From the NCBI GenBank assembly GCA_907164885.2, contig OU015496.1, positions 183,653,874 through 183,717,873 on the forward strand: 64,000 bases of DNA. Direction: 5' to 3'. The notes below the pieces were generated by a model. The model saw nothing but the letters and a program-made list of their open reading frames with translations, was not told the origin of the DNA and did not search any database. The DNA comes from Dolomedes plantarius. Its lineage: Eukaryota > Arthropoda > Arachnida > Araneae > Dolomedidae. Position 1 is the stretch's first letter. The number at the start of each line of letters is the position of its first letter. The position numbers and the translations under genes were made by a program. Positions 47,984 to 59,587 of the stretch are shown here, piece by piece.

Positions 47984-48361
47984 CGGGGACTCCAAACTAC
48001 GGCCCGCGAGCACCACCAATCCGGCCCGCCATAGTTTGTTTTGATTACATTGTAAAATTTACAGTGGGGCGTTGTATACTTCGACTTACCAAGCATAATT
48101 GACGTTTTTGCGTAATTCCGCTGCTCTTCCCACAAGATGGCGCTGTAGTACTGTAGCTTTGCCACGGCCTGCACTTAACTTCTCCACTCTCTGCCTTGAG
48201 ACATAGATATCTCATTCGCCGGTTAGTCCCGAAACGAAAATTTAAGCGTAATTCAAAACTACACTATATTGGTATGATGAGCTAGTTAGCTAGGTCTTGA
48301 CCCATGGAACTTAGTGGAGGAGTCAGTGTGGTCCTCCGGCTAAAAAGTTTGGAGACCCCTG
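47984..48361. mobile_element. hAT-type MITE, 378 bp
   Basis: Perfect 8-bp duplication ACTTAACC (47976-47983 and 48362-48369). Ends CGGGGACTCCAAAC and GTTTGGAGACCCCTG form imperfect inverted repeats. No coding capacity. Confidence 0.88.
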
Positions 48362-48739
48362 ACTTAACCAAAACTACGTATCTCCAGCGGCAATACTCCC
48401 GAGTTTACCCTCATTAAAGGCTCGTCAGGGTGGACTGGCGGAAGAATACGCTGAAGACGACAATAGCAGAAGAGTAATTTTTGCAAATTTTTGTCGTCTC
48501 ATGCTGTTATAATTTTGTAGCGTGCAAGTTTTATTTTCATCCCAATCAATATCTTTTCTCGGGTTTAGAGACTGGGATAGGGAGAGCGTCGATTTGCCGT
48601 CACAGTATCAGAAAATGACAGTTTGAATTAGAAAGAAACACACAGCTGCTTATAACACACGGTGCATCCAGAGAATAAATGGCATATACTCATAGAAACA
48701 TACAAAATTATCTACCCAGCACAAACCTTCAAATGTAAC

Positions 48740-48822
48740 CTAATGCAGGCAGAGTGAACCTACGGCAAAATAAATTGTTTCAGGTTGTACATGTTTACAT
48801 TGTACAAAGAGAGATCTAACAT
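48740..48822 (-). repeat. Partial relic of the duplicated exon-d unit
   Basis: GCAAAATAAATTGTTTCAGG then TTGTACATG... and GAGATCTAACA align with the corresponding flank of the two relic units further right (GCAAAAGAAAT..TTTCAGGTT; GATCTAGCC). The unit is split by the TTAA element that follows. Confidence 0.6.
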
Positions 48823-48826
48823 TTAA

Positions 48827-49552
48827 GGGGACAGTGGACTTTCAAAATTGTGAAATTTGTCCAAAAATTCGCTTTTTTAAATTTTATTGAATTGTGAAAC
48901 TACGGGCGAGTAGGAATGTGTTGCAAAAATAATTTTTAATTTCTGTGATTACTTTCCTAGTTAAAGGCATTTGTATTTAATGTAGATATTATGTGGTTAC
49001 TAATAGCAATTACTTAACATTAAATGTGTTTTTCTCAAAATAAAAATTTTAATGTCATACGAATATTGAAACTGCTCGAGGCGCATTTCAAATTATCGTA
49101 TTGCTTTGAAATTTAAGTTTTATATACTTAACTGTATATCAAATAAATCTTATTTAAAAGAATTATGCTTCGTAGCTCAGAGTTTATAAATTTTGTACTT
49201 GAAAAGATGATTTATAGGTATTTTGCGTAGTAAAAAGTGTGTTTTCACTATTATTATTTTTTTCTCTTTATATTTTTAATGAATTCTAAAAATAAGCAAT
49301 AAGTTTCATTGTTAGTTCTATAAGGTATATTGTAAATAAAAGTTACCATATTATATGCAAAAGAAATGCGCATGGAACAATTTTAATTAGGCCAATTTAT
49401 GATATAATTAATAAATCATAATTCATAAATTATTAACATTTCATTTTTAAAATTTAACCACTTTTACATATCTGTAGTACTAATCACATATTCAAATTTC
49501 AAGCAAATCCATTCAAAATAAAAAAAGTTAGGTTTGAAGGTCCACTGTCCCC
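48827..49552. mobile_element. TTAA MITE, 726 bp
   Basis: TTAA at 48823-48826 and 49553-49556; ends GGGGACAGTGGACTTTCAAA and, reversed, GGGGACAGTGGACCTTCAAA. No ORF. A different family from the element at 27701-28396. Confidence 0.92.
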
Positions 49553-49594
49553 TTAATGTAAGTGAACTATTAAATATTTAAATACATTACTTAC

Positions 49595-49691
49595 GAGTTG
49601 ATCGATTGATTTTTTACCTTCCCTCTAATTTTTTGACGTTTTAATTGGTGATATTTATTTTATACTGCAAAAGAAATGGCTTCAGGTTTCA
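49595..49691 (-). pseudogene. Decayed copy of channel exon d (relic 2)
   Basis: Aligns with exon d and its flanks: the donor CTCGTAAGT is conserved, preceded by AAAAATCAATCGATCAACTC against GGTAAAGCACCGATAAACCAGCTA in exon d. A TAA and other substitutions close the frame. It cannot be translated as the exon. Confidence 0.75.
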
Positions 49692-49766
49692 CTTGTATGC
49701 AATTTGCTAAGAAAGATCTAGCCTTAAATGTAAGTAACTTGCTGCATTTTAAGCAGTGTTATTTAC

Positions 49767-49866
49767 CAGCTTATTAATTTCTACTATACTCCTTCCCTAT
49801 TTTCTTGTCGTCATGATATCTTATAATCATAGCCATTAGTTTGGTAAAGCAAAAGAAATTATTTCA
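49767..49866 (-). pseudogene. Decayed copy of channel exon d (relic 1)
   Basis: Best-preserved relic: ACCAAACTAATGGCTATGAT, then ATCATGACGACAAGA and ATTAATAAGCTG|GTAAAT line up with exon d (CAAACTAATTGTACTGAT, ACATGACGACATGG, ATAAACCAGCTA|GTAAGT). In the exon frame it has TAA, TGA and TAG stops. Period to the intact copy is about 182 bases. Confidence 0.82.
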
Positions 49867-49948
49867 GGTTGCACTTACTCACAGTGTACTAAGAAATATT
49901 TCATATTAAATGTAAGGGTCTTATTGAATTTTTAAAAGCATTACTTAC

Positions 49949-50047
49949 TAGCTGGTTTATCGGTGCTTTACCTCCCCTTTGCATCCATGTCGTCATGTAA
50001 TCAGTACAATTAGTTTGATACGGCAAAGGGAGTAGATGACTCTCACT
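49949..50047 (-). CDS. DEG/ENaC channel, exon d (the intact copy of a duplicated exon)
   Basis: 99-nt exon, phase 0 at both ends, acceptor TTTTACAG and donor GTAAGT. It reads SESHLLPLPYQTNCTDYMTT then WMQRGGKAPINQL, matching the well-conserved extracellular 'LP.PY.T.CTDY...W...GG..P.N' block. Two decayed tandem copies of the same exon and its flanks lie directly downstream (about 49767-49866 and 49595-49691), with a partial further copy near 48750-48822. Confidence 0.92.
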
Positions 50048-50089
50048 CTGTAAAAAAGCCAGTTTTGGTATCAAGAATGTTTGCAATTA

Positions 50090-52060
50090 TGATATAAATG
50101 ATTTTAAAAGTCATTTTAGTGCCTGTATAAAGCTCTGAAACACTGTCTTTCATTCCATATCCATAAGAAATTAAAACAAATAAAATCTTAAGACTAGTAG
50201 AGATCTTAAATATTCATTTATGCTTAGGATTTTACGGTAATATGAAACTATGCTGGAAAAGTCATCAAAAACTTAAGTTTTATTTGCTGTAATTCTTAGG
50301 TAGATCTGGTTACTTGAAGAGGAAGTTACTTGTAGAGCTATAAAGAATAATCTTCTTTCTTAATTGTAATATGAAGATTATATTTTTTGCTTTAAATCTG
50401 AAAATTTCAAGGGAATGTTTTTAATTATTCATTACATTTAATTTAAATTGTTAACTTAAATTTTATTTTTGTTTAAAAAATTTTGCTTTTCCTCTTTTTT
50501 TATAGTTCTGAATGTAAAGTTATGTACTGAAGTTAAGAACTGGCATACAATTATGGTATCTGGGAAAAACCACATACTTTATAACATGTCGCCGTTTAAA
50601 TGCAGTGAAGTCGCATAAACAAATTAGCATTGAATTCCATTTCTAGAGACTTGTAAAACTTAACTTAATCGCGAAAATTTGATTTAAATGATTTCTATAT
50701 AAAATCTGAATGTAATAATTTTTGTTGCTGACTTTTTTCTACTTTCCTCCATACTGTATGTGTTTTTCTTGAGACATTTCTTCGCTCAGTGATAAACATA
50801 TCAATAATGTCGACGAACGCGCTCTGTTTATCGGACATTCTTAAAATAACCACCTATTTCCGTATTACATACCAAAAATTCTTTCTTCATTGTGTAAGGA
50901 CAGTCCTTTCAAATAGGTCTCTTGAAAAAAAGTTACTCGAAAATCCTCGTGTTAGAGTCCTACGAAAAGTAAATAATTTTTTCAGTTTAGTATCAAAACA
51001 ATTGGGACTCCTCATTGTTCAGGTAAATTGGTTAAAATCCGCAAATTGGACGAGGTGCAAAAAATCGCTCTAATTAACTAATCACAACATTATAATTCGA
51101 GGTAGAGAGAAGTGCCTATGGAATGAACGATTGGAAATCGAAACTAAAGCAACTATTTAAAATGTTCTCATATTTATGTTTAATTCCGTCATTTCTGCAT
51201 ATCTGAATTTTTAAGTAGATATATTGACTGATTATTACTAGAGTAATTAATTGTTTTTCTTGGGTTACATAATTATTTGGATTTTCTTCTCATATCATCT
51301 CTCCTTATTAATATCGTAAAGCATGTTGACATTTTATGAAATCCTGTATAAATAACTGAATCTTGAAGTTGTTTTAATTTTAGGATGGTGCTGATGGACC
51401 ATTTGTAGAGTAAAACATTTTTTAAGTTTTCGTTATACTTCGACCGCTTCATTTACAGATTAGTTGTCTTTAAACTAGTATTTTACCACGTCTAATTTGT
51501 TTACATTTTGAATGAATTCAGGAATTAAAGTTTCTAACATTTGACCGCTAGTTCTAATTACAAGTAAAACTTACACGTCTGTATTCGTATGCCCATCTTT
51601 AAGCGCAAAAAAAATTTACTTTTTTTTTCTTCTTCATAGAATGTAGCAAACACTTTTAATCACCAACTGATGAGATCATCCGCAACAATGTTTAGCGGTT
51701 TTGAGAGGTGACACGAACTTCCATGACTGAACAGTTACCCTACTGCCATGAGGATTGCTTTGCAATGCAGCATAAGAACGTGCGTGTGCTTTAGGATTAG
51801 TAAAACAAGAGATCTGCGATGCGGGTTTTTTCAAGCGAAGAATTTAGTCTTCTGCGCTACACCCGTTGTTTGTAGATTGTTTTGGGAGAAATTATTTTAA
51901 GTGATACGGGAAGTGAGAGTCCACGTTAATAAAAAAGCCTCCCGCTCTGAGCAGCAACTATTGGAGGCCATGTGATACGGGTTCCATGCATTTCACGTTC
52001 AGCTGCTATAACAGATAGGACTAAGGTGATGAAACTTTAACCAGAAATCAAAAATTTTAC
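50090..52060. other. Intron sequence, no gene seen
   Basis: AT-rich intron; a GC-richer patch at about 51660-51980 may be an old repeat without recognisable ends. Short frames here lack any family pattern. Confidence 0.5.
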
Positions 52061-52263
52061 CAGCTTTATACGGATCTCGTAAGCTCTTCCTCCCTTAAAA
52101 GCTGAACCTTTTAGATATGGAGAAGGGAGGAAATGCGGGGAATGTACTGCCATCTGTACGGAGACATCACATGGAGGGTTGTACCGTGCTCCCGTGTATC
52201 CATTGGCATCCACTGATCCTTCGGGTCGGCCGGAATAGTTAGCGAAAATATGAAATTTCATGG
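52061..52263 (-). CDS. DEG/ENaC channel, exon c
   Basis: 203-nt exon with a CTTTCCAG acceptor and a GTAAAA donor. It includes MKFHIFANYSGRPEGS and ends GGRAYEIRIKL, the beta-strand that precedes the 'LP.PY.T.C' block of the family. It takes two bases to complete the preceding codon and ends at phase 0. Confidence 0.87.
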
Positions 52264-52586
52264 CTGGAAAGAAAAACACGTCTAATTGAATTCAACTTAC
52301 AAACACTAAAACATATCTAACTCTTCTAAACATAAGCAAACGGTTGAAGAAGACTTCTTTACTTTTCATGATTGTAGTTAAAATAAAGTCTAATTTTGAG
52401 AAGTTCTGTTCACCTTTGGCAAGTAAAGCATTTGATTCAAATATATCGAGAGTTAATTCAGACATGCAGATGGATTTGTAATGAATTGAAACGAATCATC
52501 TTTATTGAAAAGGAAATTTGGAACGTTCTGAGATTTTTGAATTGTGTAATGAATTTGTCAAGAAACGAAAGAGAAGACCATAATAT

Positions 52587-52941
52587 TGTCACGTAGACAA
52601 ATCTTGTGATTAACACAGAAAGCACAATTTAGATAAACGAGACTTTTATTCACAGCAAGCGAGCTAACATGCACCCAGATGGAACCTAACTGACTTCCCA
52701 TCAGCTTGAGGGAAGCCTTTTTATACACTAAAGAACTTTTTAGAATTATTTAAATTAAGATGATTAACATCTTTGGTACTTTCCCGAAGCTTCGAGAAAG
52801 TGAACATAAATTAACTTAAAAAGAGCATGAAATACGGTCGACAGTCCGTATCGGGGCTCGAACCGACGACCTTCTGAATTGGAGCCCAGTTCTTTAGCAG
52901 TTCGGACAAGCCGTCGCTCGAGAACGGTTGTAAATATGACA
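52587..52941 (-). repeat. 3' LTR of gypsy element, 355 bp
   Basis: On the minus strand it runs from TGTCATATTTACAACC to TTTGTCTACGTGACA, the TG...CA ends of an LTR, immediately after a purine-rich AAAGGTGGGATAA tract. It includes a tRNA-like stretch with the B-box GGTTCGAGCCC (52854-52864). No 5' LTR is present in the window. Confidence 0.85.
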
Positions 52942-54885
52942 TTATCCCACCTTTAAAAGAACAGCGTCTGGCTGTTAGATGACTTCTTATTTTTTTTCTG
53001 GAACGCGTGACTGGACCCGAATATTCCTCGTTCTGATCAGCATCACCAAGCTTATTATCAGCATTCCCTGGTTCCTGCTGAAGAGTAGTTGGATCTTCCT
53101 TTAAGGCTATTTCTTGCACGTCCGGATCATAGTAGGGTTTCATGCGTAACACATGCACAACATCTCGTGTTTTTCGTCTTTTTGACTTAGGATGAAAATC
53201 TTGAACTTCATAGGTAACGTCGGATAGCTGCCTTAATATTTGATATGGACCGAAATGCCTTTTGAAGAGCTTTTCTGATAGGCTTACTTTACGAACGGGG
53301 GTAAAAATCCTTACGAGGGTTCCAGGCAAATATTTTACTATTCGGTGCTTTGCGTCATAGATCCGAAAATATTTTTCTTGAGCTTCCAGTGTCCGTACTT
53401 GAGCTAGCTGCCTTGATTCTTCTGCTTGGGTGATTTCTCGATCGAGTCAACCCGACACTGTTCCATCAGGGCCATACGGTAATATAGTATCCAGTGTTGT
53501 TTCGGCTTCTCGACCATACACTAAGCAGAAATGTTCGAATCCAGTGGTATCTTGTCGAGCGGTATTGTAAGCAAACGTGACAAATGGTAGTATTGTGTCC
53601 CAGTTTTTCTGTTCTATGTCCACATACATAGACAATATATCGGCTAAAGTTATGTTAAGTCGCTCAGTCAGACAATTTGCTTGAGGATGGTATGAGGTCG
53701 TCAGTCGGTGGACAACATTGCACGTTCTGTTAAGTTCGGAAATTAGCTTCGACTGGAAGACTTGTCCTCTATCGGTGATGATAGTCCGTGGCGCCCCATG
53801 CTTCAAAAGGATTTCTTCGACAGTGAATTTTGCAACTTCGGGTGCTTCAGCAGTTGGCAGAGCTTTTGTTATGGCGCAACGAGTCAAATAATCGGTATAT
53901 ACGATGATCCATTTGTTACCAGCCTTAGATTTTGGGAATCTTCCTAATAAATCCATACCCACCCGCGGGAAAGGTACCTCTGCGGGAGGTATAGGAATTA
54001 GACGACCAGACGGTTTTTGAGGAACGGATTTTATTCTTTGACATTCTTTACAATGCATTACATAGCGGCGTACGCTTCGATAAAGCCTAGGCCAATAAAA
54101 TCTCTTACGTATTCTATCATAGGTCTTCACAAATCCCAAGTGGCCGGCAGTTGATTCGTCATGCAAATGTCGAAGAATATCCAGATCGCAAATGCTTAGG
54201 AATAACTGGTAGCTATCTCTTCCGCGGAGGATCAAAATTTTTATTGCACAGGATTCCCTCGATTATCTCGAGGTCTACTTTTCCAGACTTGTGGGGCTTC
54301 GTGGAAGACTCGGACTCAGAAGTATTCAGAAGTATTCAGAAAGCACAGACTCCTTACGTTGCTCAAGTGCAAAATCTATCCATAGGCTATGACTTTTTCC
54401 TCATTCTGCTGCTGTTGGACCAACACAGCACCAATGCCATATCCACTAGCGTCAGTGTGTAATTCAGTGGGCGCTGTTTCATCAAATAAACCTAGTATTG
54501 GTTCAGAAATGAGTGCTGATTTTAAGTTGTTGAAAGCTTCTTCCTGTGTAGAGGTCCACATAAGTTTGGAATCACCTTTTAGTAAAATCCGGAGAGGTTG
54601 GGCTCGATAGCAGAAGCCTTTGATAAAGCGTCTGTAGTAGGAGCACAGTCCGAGAAAGCTTCTGACGTCATGGACGCTCTTTGGGGCAGGAAAATCTTAA
54701 ACTGCTCTTATTTTATCTGGATCGGGTTTTACGCCTTCACCGGATACTAGATGGCCTAGGATCTTGATTTCCCTTGCACCAAACAGACATTTCTTAGGAT
54801 TCAGAATTAGGCCAGCTTCCTGAATGCATTTAAGGACACAGGTGAGCCTTTTAAGGTGGTCGGAAAAAGTTTGAAAGTCCGAAAA
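52942..54885 (-). pseudogene. Ty3/gypsy pol remnant with LTR (RT end, RNase H, integrase)
   Basis: 5'-truncated gypsy polyprotein. From about 54885: an RT tail/connection region with stops, RNase H (TELHTDASGYGIGAVLVQQQ, 54480-54420), then the integrase zinc finger (HLHDESTAGHLGFVKTYDRI and CKECQRIK). A DDE core follows (GMDLLGRFPKS, IITDRGQVFQSKL, YHPQANCLTERLN; D, D, E all visible), in one open frame 54235-53447. It ends with a GPYQILRQLSDVTYEV GPY/F-like segment at about 53270-53220, in another frame. Frame breaks near 54376-54235 and 53447-53329. Confidence 0.92.
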
Positions 54886-55644
54886 GGTCTTTGAATGTTG
54901 TGTTATTTTTTTGTTTAAAGTACCGGTGGTCTATTTTATTTCGACACTTCACCGTATACCAGTACCAGCAACACGTCGCCAAAAATGTAACAAACTAGTC
55001 CGTGAGATTCTCCTCCAGTAATAGGCTGGCAGTTGGGAGAAGGGGCCCTAACTTCAAGAATAATCTTACTCCTGGCATTACTGCATGAAAATGCAGCGTA
55101 AATATGTTGTCTGCGCTTAACGAATGGGGTAACGAGAGGTGTGTGGTATAGACTAAAGAGCGACGAAGCGTAGTTATTCTACACAGTAGACAACATAAAT
55201 ATAGAGTTCATGGTAGGCGACCAATACTCTATTCCAATAATTTTAATTTATATAAGAGCAGAGACAAATCGGTTTATTTGAAGAGCAGAATGCGGGGGAA
55301 ATCAAAGGAGAATATTCTGTCCTAGCGAACAAGTTCAGATTCTCTTTTTTTAATGTGGCAGAACGTCGAGTTGATCTTTTAAGGGTATATGTCTCATTCA
55401 TGTGCTTGCGAACATATGCAAACTATCACTGCTGCAAGAGTTGAACTGCCGATAAGTTATCCTGCATGAGCTTAGGACAGAATTATAAGAGTACATTTAT
55501 TAAACGTACGTTAGAAAATCTTTAATGAGGACCAATCTGCATATGTAGGTTAATTTTATTTCTAGTAATAAAGCCTTTCAAAGAAAACTTCTTGTTTTAA
55601 AATACTTATTTTTTCTGTGTTTAAAAAAGGAAATGTATAATTAC
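54886..55644. other. Intron sequence, no gene seen
   Basis: Mixed-composition DNA between the gypsy truncation point and exon b; no element ends or coding pattern recognised. Confidence 0.45.
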
Positions 55645-55763
55645 TTGCACCCTTAGGAATGAGATCTCGTTTCTTGTTCGGTTTGCCCCACAGAGAATAG
55701 ATGGTGAAACAGAACTGGGGAAGATCATCTACACTATAGAAGGATCCCAATACATTTTCCATG
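55645..55763 (-). CDS. DEG/ENaC channel, exon b
   Basis: 119-nt exon, acceptor CTTGCAG, donor GTAATT. It reads MENVLGSFYSVDDLPQFCFT then IYSLWGKPNKKRDL. The C-F-T-I-Y block fits the family position where a cysteine precedes the short 'G.CFxFN'-like segment. Entry phase (1 base) and exit phase (1 base) match both neighbours. Confidence 0.85.
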
Positions 55764-55769
55764 CTGCAA

Positions 55770-57116
55770 GAAGAGTGAACAACAAGATTTTATTCATTTA
55801 AGTTCAATAGAGATGTATAGCTCTTTCTTGAATAAAATTGAAATATCCTCTTAAAGTATCATCATGCCTTTGAATGTGCTATAGCCACACTATAGAATTT
55901 CAGATTTTGTTGTTGTTGTTGGTGTTGTTGTTTATCTTCACCATACGAATTGACTTTAAATTAGAAATCACAGGTATATAATGTCACAGCTATGTTTCAA
56001 CGAGTGAGCTCGCGGAACATAACAAATATCGTCTACCTCGTGGTTGCGGTTAATGGTTAACTATTTCGTAATTAATTAATGCATAGCAAGTATCAAAAAT
56101 CAATTTCTTTTATTTTTATACTTTGAAAGACTGAAAAATTCAATATAAAAGAAAGTTAATTCTGGGATGATTTAATGAAATTCTTTAGTTACACACCCTG
56201 TTATTTATAATTCAATATTAATCCTAGATGTAAAGGATTCCTCCCTATATTCCTTATTTCGTCAGTATTAGGGGACAGTTGCCATCTTTCAATGTACTCT
56301 TACACTAGCCTTTATTTTACACTGTCTTATGAACACGTGCTTCATCACCCTGTTAGTGCAATTTTTTAAAAATAATTTTGTCATAAAAGAAAGATTACTC
56401 TTTCCGGCAGATGGCAGCAACGACAGCTCCTCCAGATGGCAGCAACGACATTTCAATTTCGCCACCTATCGTCAAAACAGCAATTATTTGCTGCGAAATA
56501 AGCCATTTCAAGGCCACCAGAGTCTTATCAATTTGGCACTATTGTGCGCCATTTTTGTATATTAAATTTCTAACAAAGAAATCTGAGTTTAGATTTTTAT
56601 ATAGACCATGAATGGGAGAACATCTTTTTTTCTGAGAATGGTTAGAGTTTGAAGCCTTCATCCCTATTTTCTCTTTCAATAGAGAGAACAAAAGAAGTCA
56701 TTGCTTCTTTATTTTAGCTAATGAAATAAATTTCCTCGTAAAAATGAAAAACAATATTCAAGAGAAATATTGAAATTCATCGCAGCATAAATTAGCTGAA
56801 TAATTACAAAGTATTGTCTACCTTTTCTTGAAGACCGCAGTATTTTTTTCAGTTTTAAATTTTTTTCTATTTTGTGGTGTTAAAGTGACGCATGTTAAAA
56901 TCGGAGACTTTCATTCCCGTGTTTAGGTATGGGAATTTTTACAATGACAGAATAGAAAAAGCATATTCTTAAATTGTTTTTCTCGCCTATGAAAGAGGTT
57001 ATTTAAAGAAAAAGGCGCATAGTTTTTGGAAATTTTAACTTTTTCAGCGACTGATTTTTATATAAGGTATTAAATTATAGATGTCTATCACTGCAAAATT
57101 AAAATTGTTTTGTTTT

Positions 57117-57118
<2 letters not shown>
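55770..57118. other. Intron sequence, no gene seen
   Basis: AT-rich intron; a short repeat CAGATGGCAGCAACGACA occurs twice near 56408-56452. Nothing else recognised. Confidence 0.5.

Positions 57119-57181
<63 letters not shown>
57119..57181. repeat. (TA)n microsatellite
   Basis: TA run of about 62 bases. Confidence 0.97.
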
Positions 57182-57185
<4 letters not shown>

Positions 57186-57483
57186 TTCAAATAAACAAAA
57201 TAAAGAAAAACGAGCATTGTATTTAAAAGTCAATTTTCAAATGAAGAATATAGATTTAAAAAACATGCTTTTTCTAATCTGTGATTAAAAAAAATTACCG
57301 AGAGAAAAATTCACAATAGCTTAATATGGGGATCTCAAATCAACTGATGTGAGACCTTTTGCGCATAAGGGAGGTATCACACCCACAGTCTTTTTCCCGC
57401 AATTCAAACATTTGCGAGGCTTGACTATCGTCAGACGGGCGAATGCTCTGCTGGAACATATAGTCTAGTTAAGTAACCGGTGG

Positions 57484-57721
57484 CAAGAGCGGCTCCAGTC
57501 CAGAGATTTGGGGAGGGGGGAAGGCAACGTCGGTTCTTAAGGTTATATATATAAGAAATAAACATCCTCTTATTTTAAATTTAAACTCATTTAGTATTAG
57601 GTCTATATAATTTAGGTTTATATGATTATATAATTTTAGGCTAGGAAAAAAAAAAGAATGGGCTTTTTTCTTGGGGGGGGGGGAAATTGCCCCTACTGCA
57701 CCCCTCTTGGAGCCGTCATTG
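57484..57721. mobile_element. Short hAT-type MITE, 238 bp
   Basis: Flanked by ACCGGTGG/ATCGGTGG (8 bp, one mismatch). Ends CAAGAGCGGCTCCAG and (reversed) CAATGACGGCTCCAAG. The interior has poly-G blocks and no ORF. Confidence 0.72.
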
Positions 57722-57729
57722 ATCGGTGG

Positions 57730-58593
57730 ACCGAGAGAACCCAAAAAGTGTTCCTCGAGGTCACCAGTGATAAAAAAAATGGTTTCCTTGTTTCAAAACG
57801 ACCATAAATTTAGACAATTTTTTAACACTGGGAGGAAAGAAATTTTTAGTCCCGATTTTTTTGGTTCAAATTCTAAAAAATTCTTGTATTTTTTACACTT
57901 TCTGACGTTTTGAGTACGACAAAATCCTTGCTGTGCTTAAAAATTTGTAATAAATTTTCTGTGACGCGGACTCGCAGCGTCACAGCCATTTCGCAGCATT
58001 GCAGCCATTTTACTGCTAGTAAAGCAAATGCGAGCTGAAATATCTCGTTCATTTTTAAGTTTTTGTAAGATTTTAAGTTTGCTATTAAGATTTCTTTTAC
58101 GTTAAATGTGATTGTTATTAATTTTATTTGTAACTTTTTGTTGAAGTTGTTTATAAGAAATAGTTTGTTTATTCAGAAAATGAAACCCACTTTTGCCTGT
58201 AAAAGTATTGGTTGGTAGAGGGTCTTCGACGAATGCTTTTCTTTTTCTTTCTTCTGACAAGGGTTCCCTGATCGACAGAGAGTTAGGAACCACTGGTCTA
58301 GCTTAAGAGCGATCTTTAGGTACATGACAGCCAAAATCCTGCACGTCTCTTTTCAGAGAGTAGCATACGAGCATTGATGACGTCACACAACATTCATCTT
58401 ACCATGGTTAGACTCACAATATAATGCAAACCACTTAGTTCAAGGAAATACCAATCCCACAATCAAGTGGCTGATGATTCCTTATCTACTGAAAAAGTAT
58501 GTGAGTGCGATATCGCTGTAAGACAAAATTGAACTGGCTAGTCAAATACACAAGTAATAATATGCACAAGAAGCTTAAATATCTGAATTTGAC
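57730..58593. other. Intron sequence, no gene seen
   Basis: No coding pattern; a CAGTGGTTCC-like hAT terminus (reversed) near 58285 has no matching partner. Confidence 0.45.
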
Positions 58594-58812
58594 TTCTGAG
58601 AAGGCTAAAGGGGTCCCGGGTTGCCCAAATTGGTCGGCAGATTTGTACTGTCCGTCCGGTGCCCAAGCCCATACTAATTAGAACCGAGCAGGGGAAATAA
58701 ACCCTGCGCTGAGTTTGCAGGTATTGCTACGCAGCGTATGGTCCTCAGGGTCTTCATGCGTATGCACTAACCGTCCGGGACGCTTATTAATGTCGAATTC
58801 TGAGAAGGCTAA
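58594..58812. mobile_element. SINE-like insert with 15-bp target-site duplication
   Basis: TTCTGAGAAGGCTAA occurs at 58594-58608 and 58798-58812, bracketing 189 bases of GC-richer sequence without an ORF. Duplication length suggests LINE-assisted retroposition. It lies 12 bases from the donor of channel exon a. Confidence 0.8.
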
Positions 58813-58824
58813 GCTAGTACGTAC

Positions 58825-58952
58825 TTGCACTTCTCGACTTTGCCAGCAAATTCGATGGTACAGTTAAGATAATCTTCCAGTGGAACTGCCAGGTCGGGGA
58901 TGTCCTCTGGTCTGATTTCATACCTTTCCATGAACTTTCCATAAAATATTGC
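58825..58952 (-). CDS. DEG/ENaC channel, exon a (most 5' found)
   Basis: 128-nt exon between a TTTTATAG acceptor and a GTACGT donor. It reads AIFYGKFMERYEIRPEDIPD, then a segment ending LEDYLNCTIEFAGKVEKC, the early extracellular (finger) part after TM1 in this family, with two cysteines. It ends two bases into a codon, which the first base of the next exon completes as Asn. A short insertion with a target-site duplication ends only about 12 bases past its donor. Confidence 0.85.
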
Positions 58953-59587
58953 CTATAAAATAGAATAAAAAATAAAGAACATTTATTTGAAGTCTATTAA
59001 AAAGCGGTTAAAGGCATGTAGGACTCAAAAGTCTCGAAAAGCCCATTTTTACTATCTGGGCTTAATATATATACCATATAGCTTTTCAAAAAAAAAACAA
59101 AACAAAAACTTAATGATTCTCCATTGATATGTATTACTAGATGCATCTTTATGCAGTACTGTCTATACGTACCCCCTCTTTACGTCTGTACTTTAAGACT
59201 ATTTGTATGGGAAGGAAATTTTTGATGATTTGCTATCTTTAATAGACTAATATTTCTAAAATTCCTTTCATACAAACTCAATGCAATTTTGTACAGCGTT
59301 CGTTCCTTTTTTTTATTTCCTTTAAGATACTTCCACTTTTTTTTATTTAGAGTAAAAATTCCAAAAAGTTTCCTCTGAAGGAAATGTTGCTCAAAAAGTG
59401 ATATTTTTGTCTTTTCAGAGGGATTAAAATGCTTATAAAAGTGTTTCCATGGATACTGAAAACAAACCTACCCTATATGCGAAACTTAAAAGAAAATGAA
59501 AGCAGAGAAAAAACAGTAATAGATAAAATAATATGAAAAGTAGACATACGTTAAATTTTGAGTTCAAAAATTTTTAAACAAAATTTT
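58953..59587. other. Intron sequence, no gene seen
   Basis: AT-rich DNA upstream of exon a. I looked for an exon with TM1 or the FPAVT block on the minus strand and did not find one. Confidence 0.5.

Noticed and set aside
50789..51073. 94-codon plus-strand frame
   Set aside because: No recognisable domain, no neighbouring splice pattern, and AT-rich intron composition; probably chance.
58270..58300. Second possible hAT terminus (reverse of CAGTGGTTCC)
   Set aside because: The candidate left end near 57754 gives unmatched 8-bp flanks.
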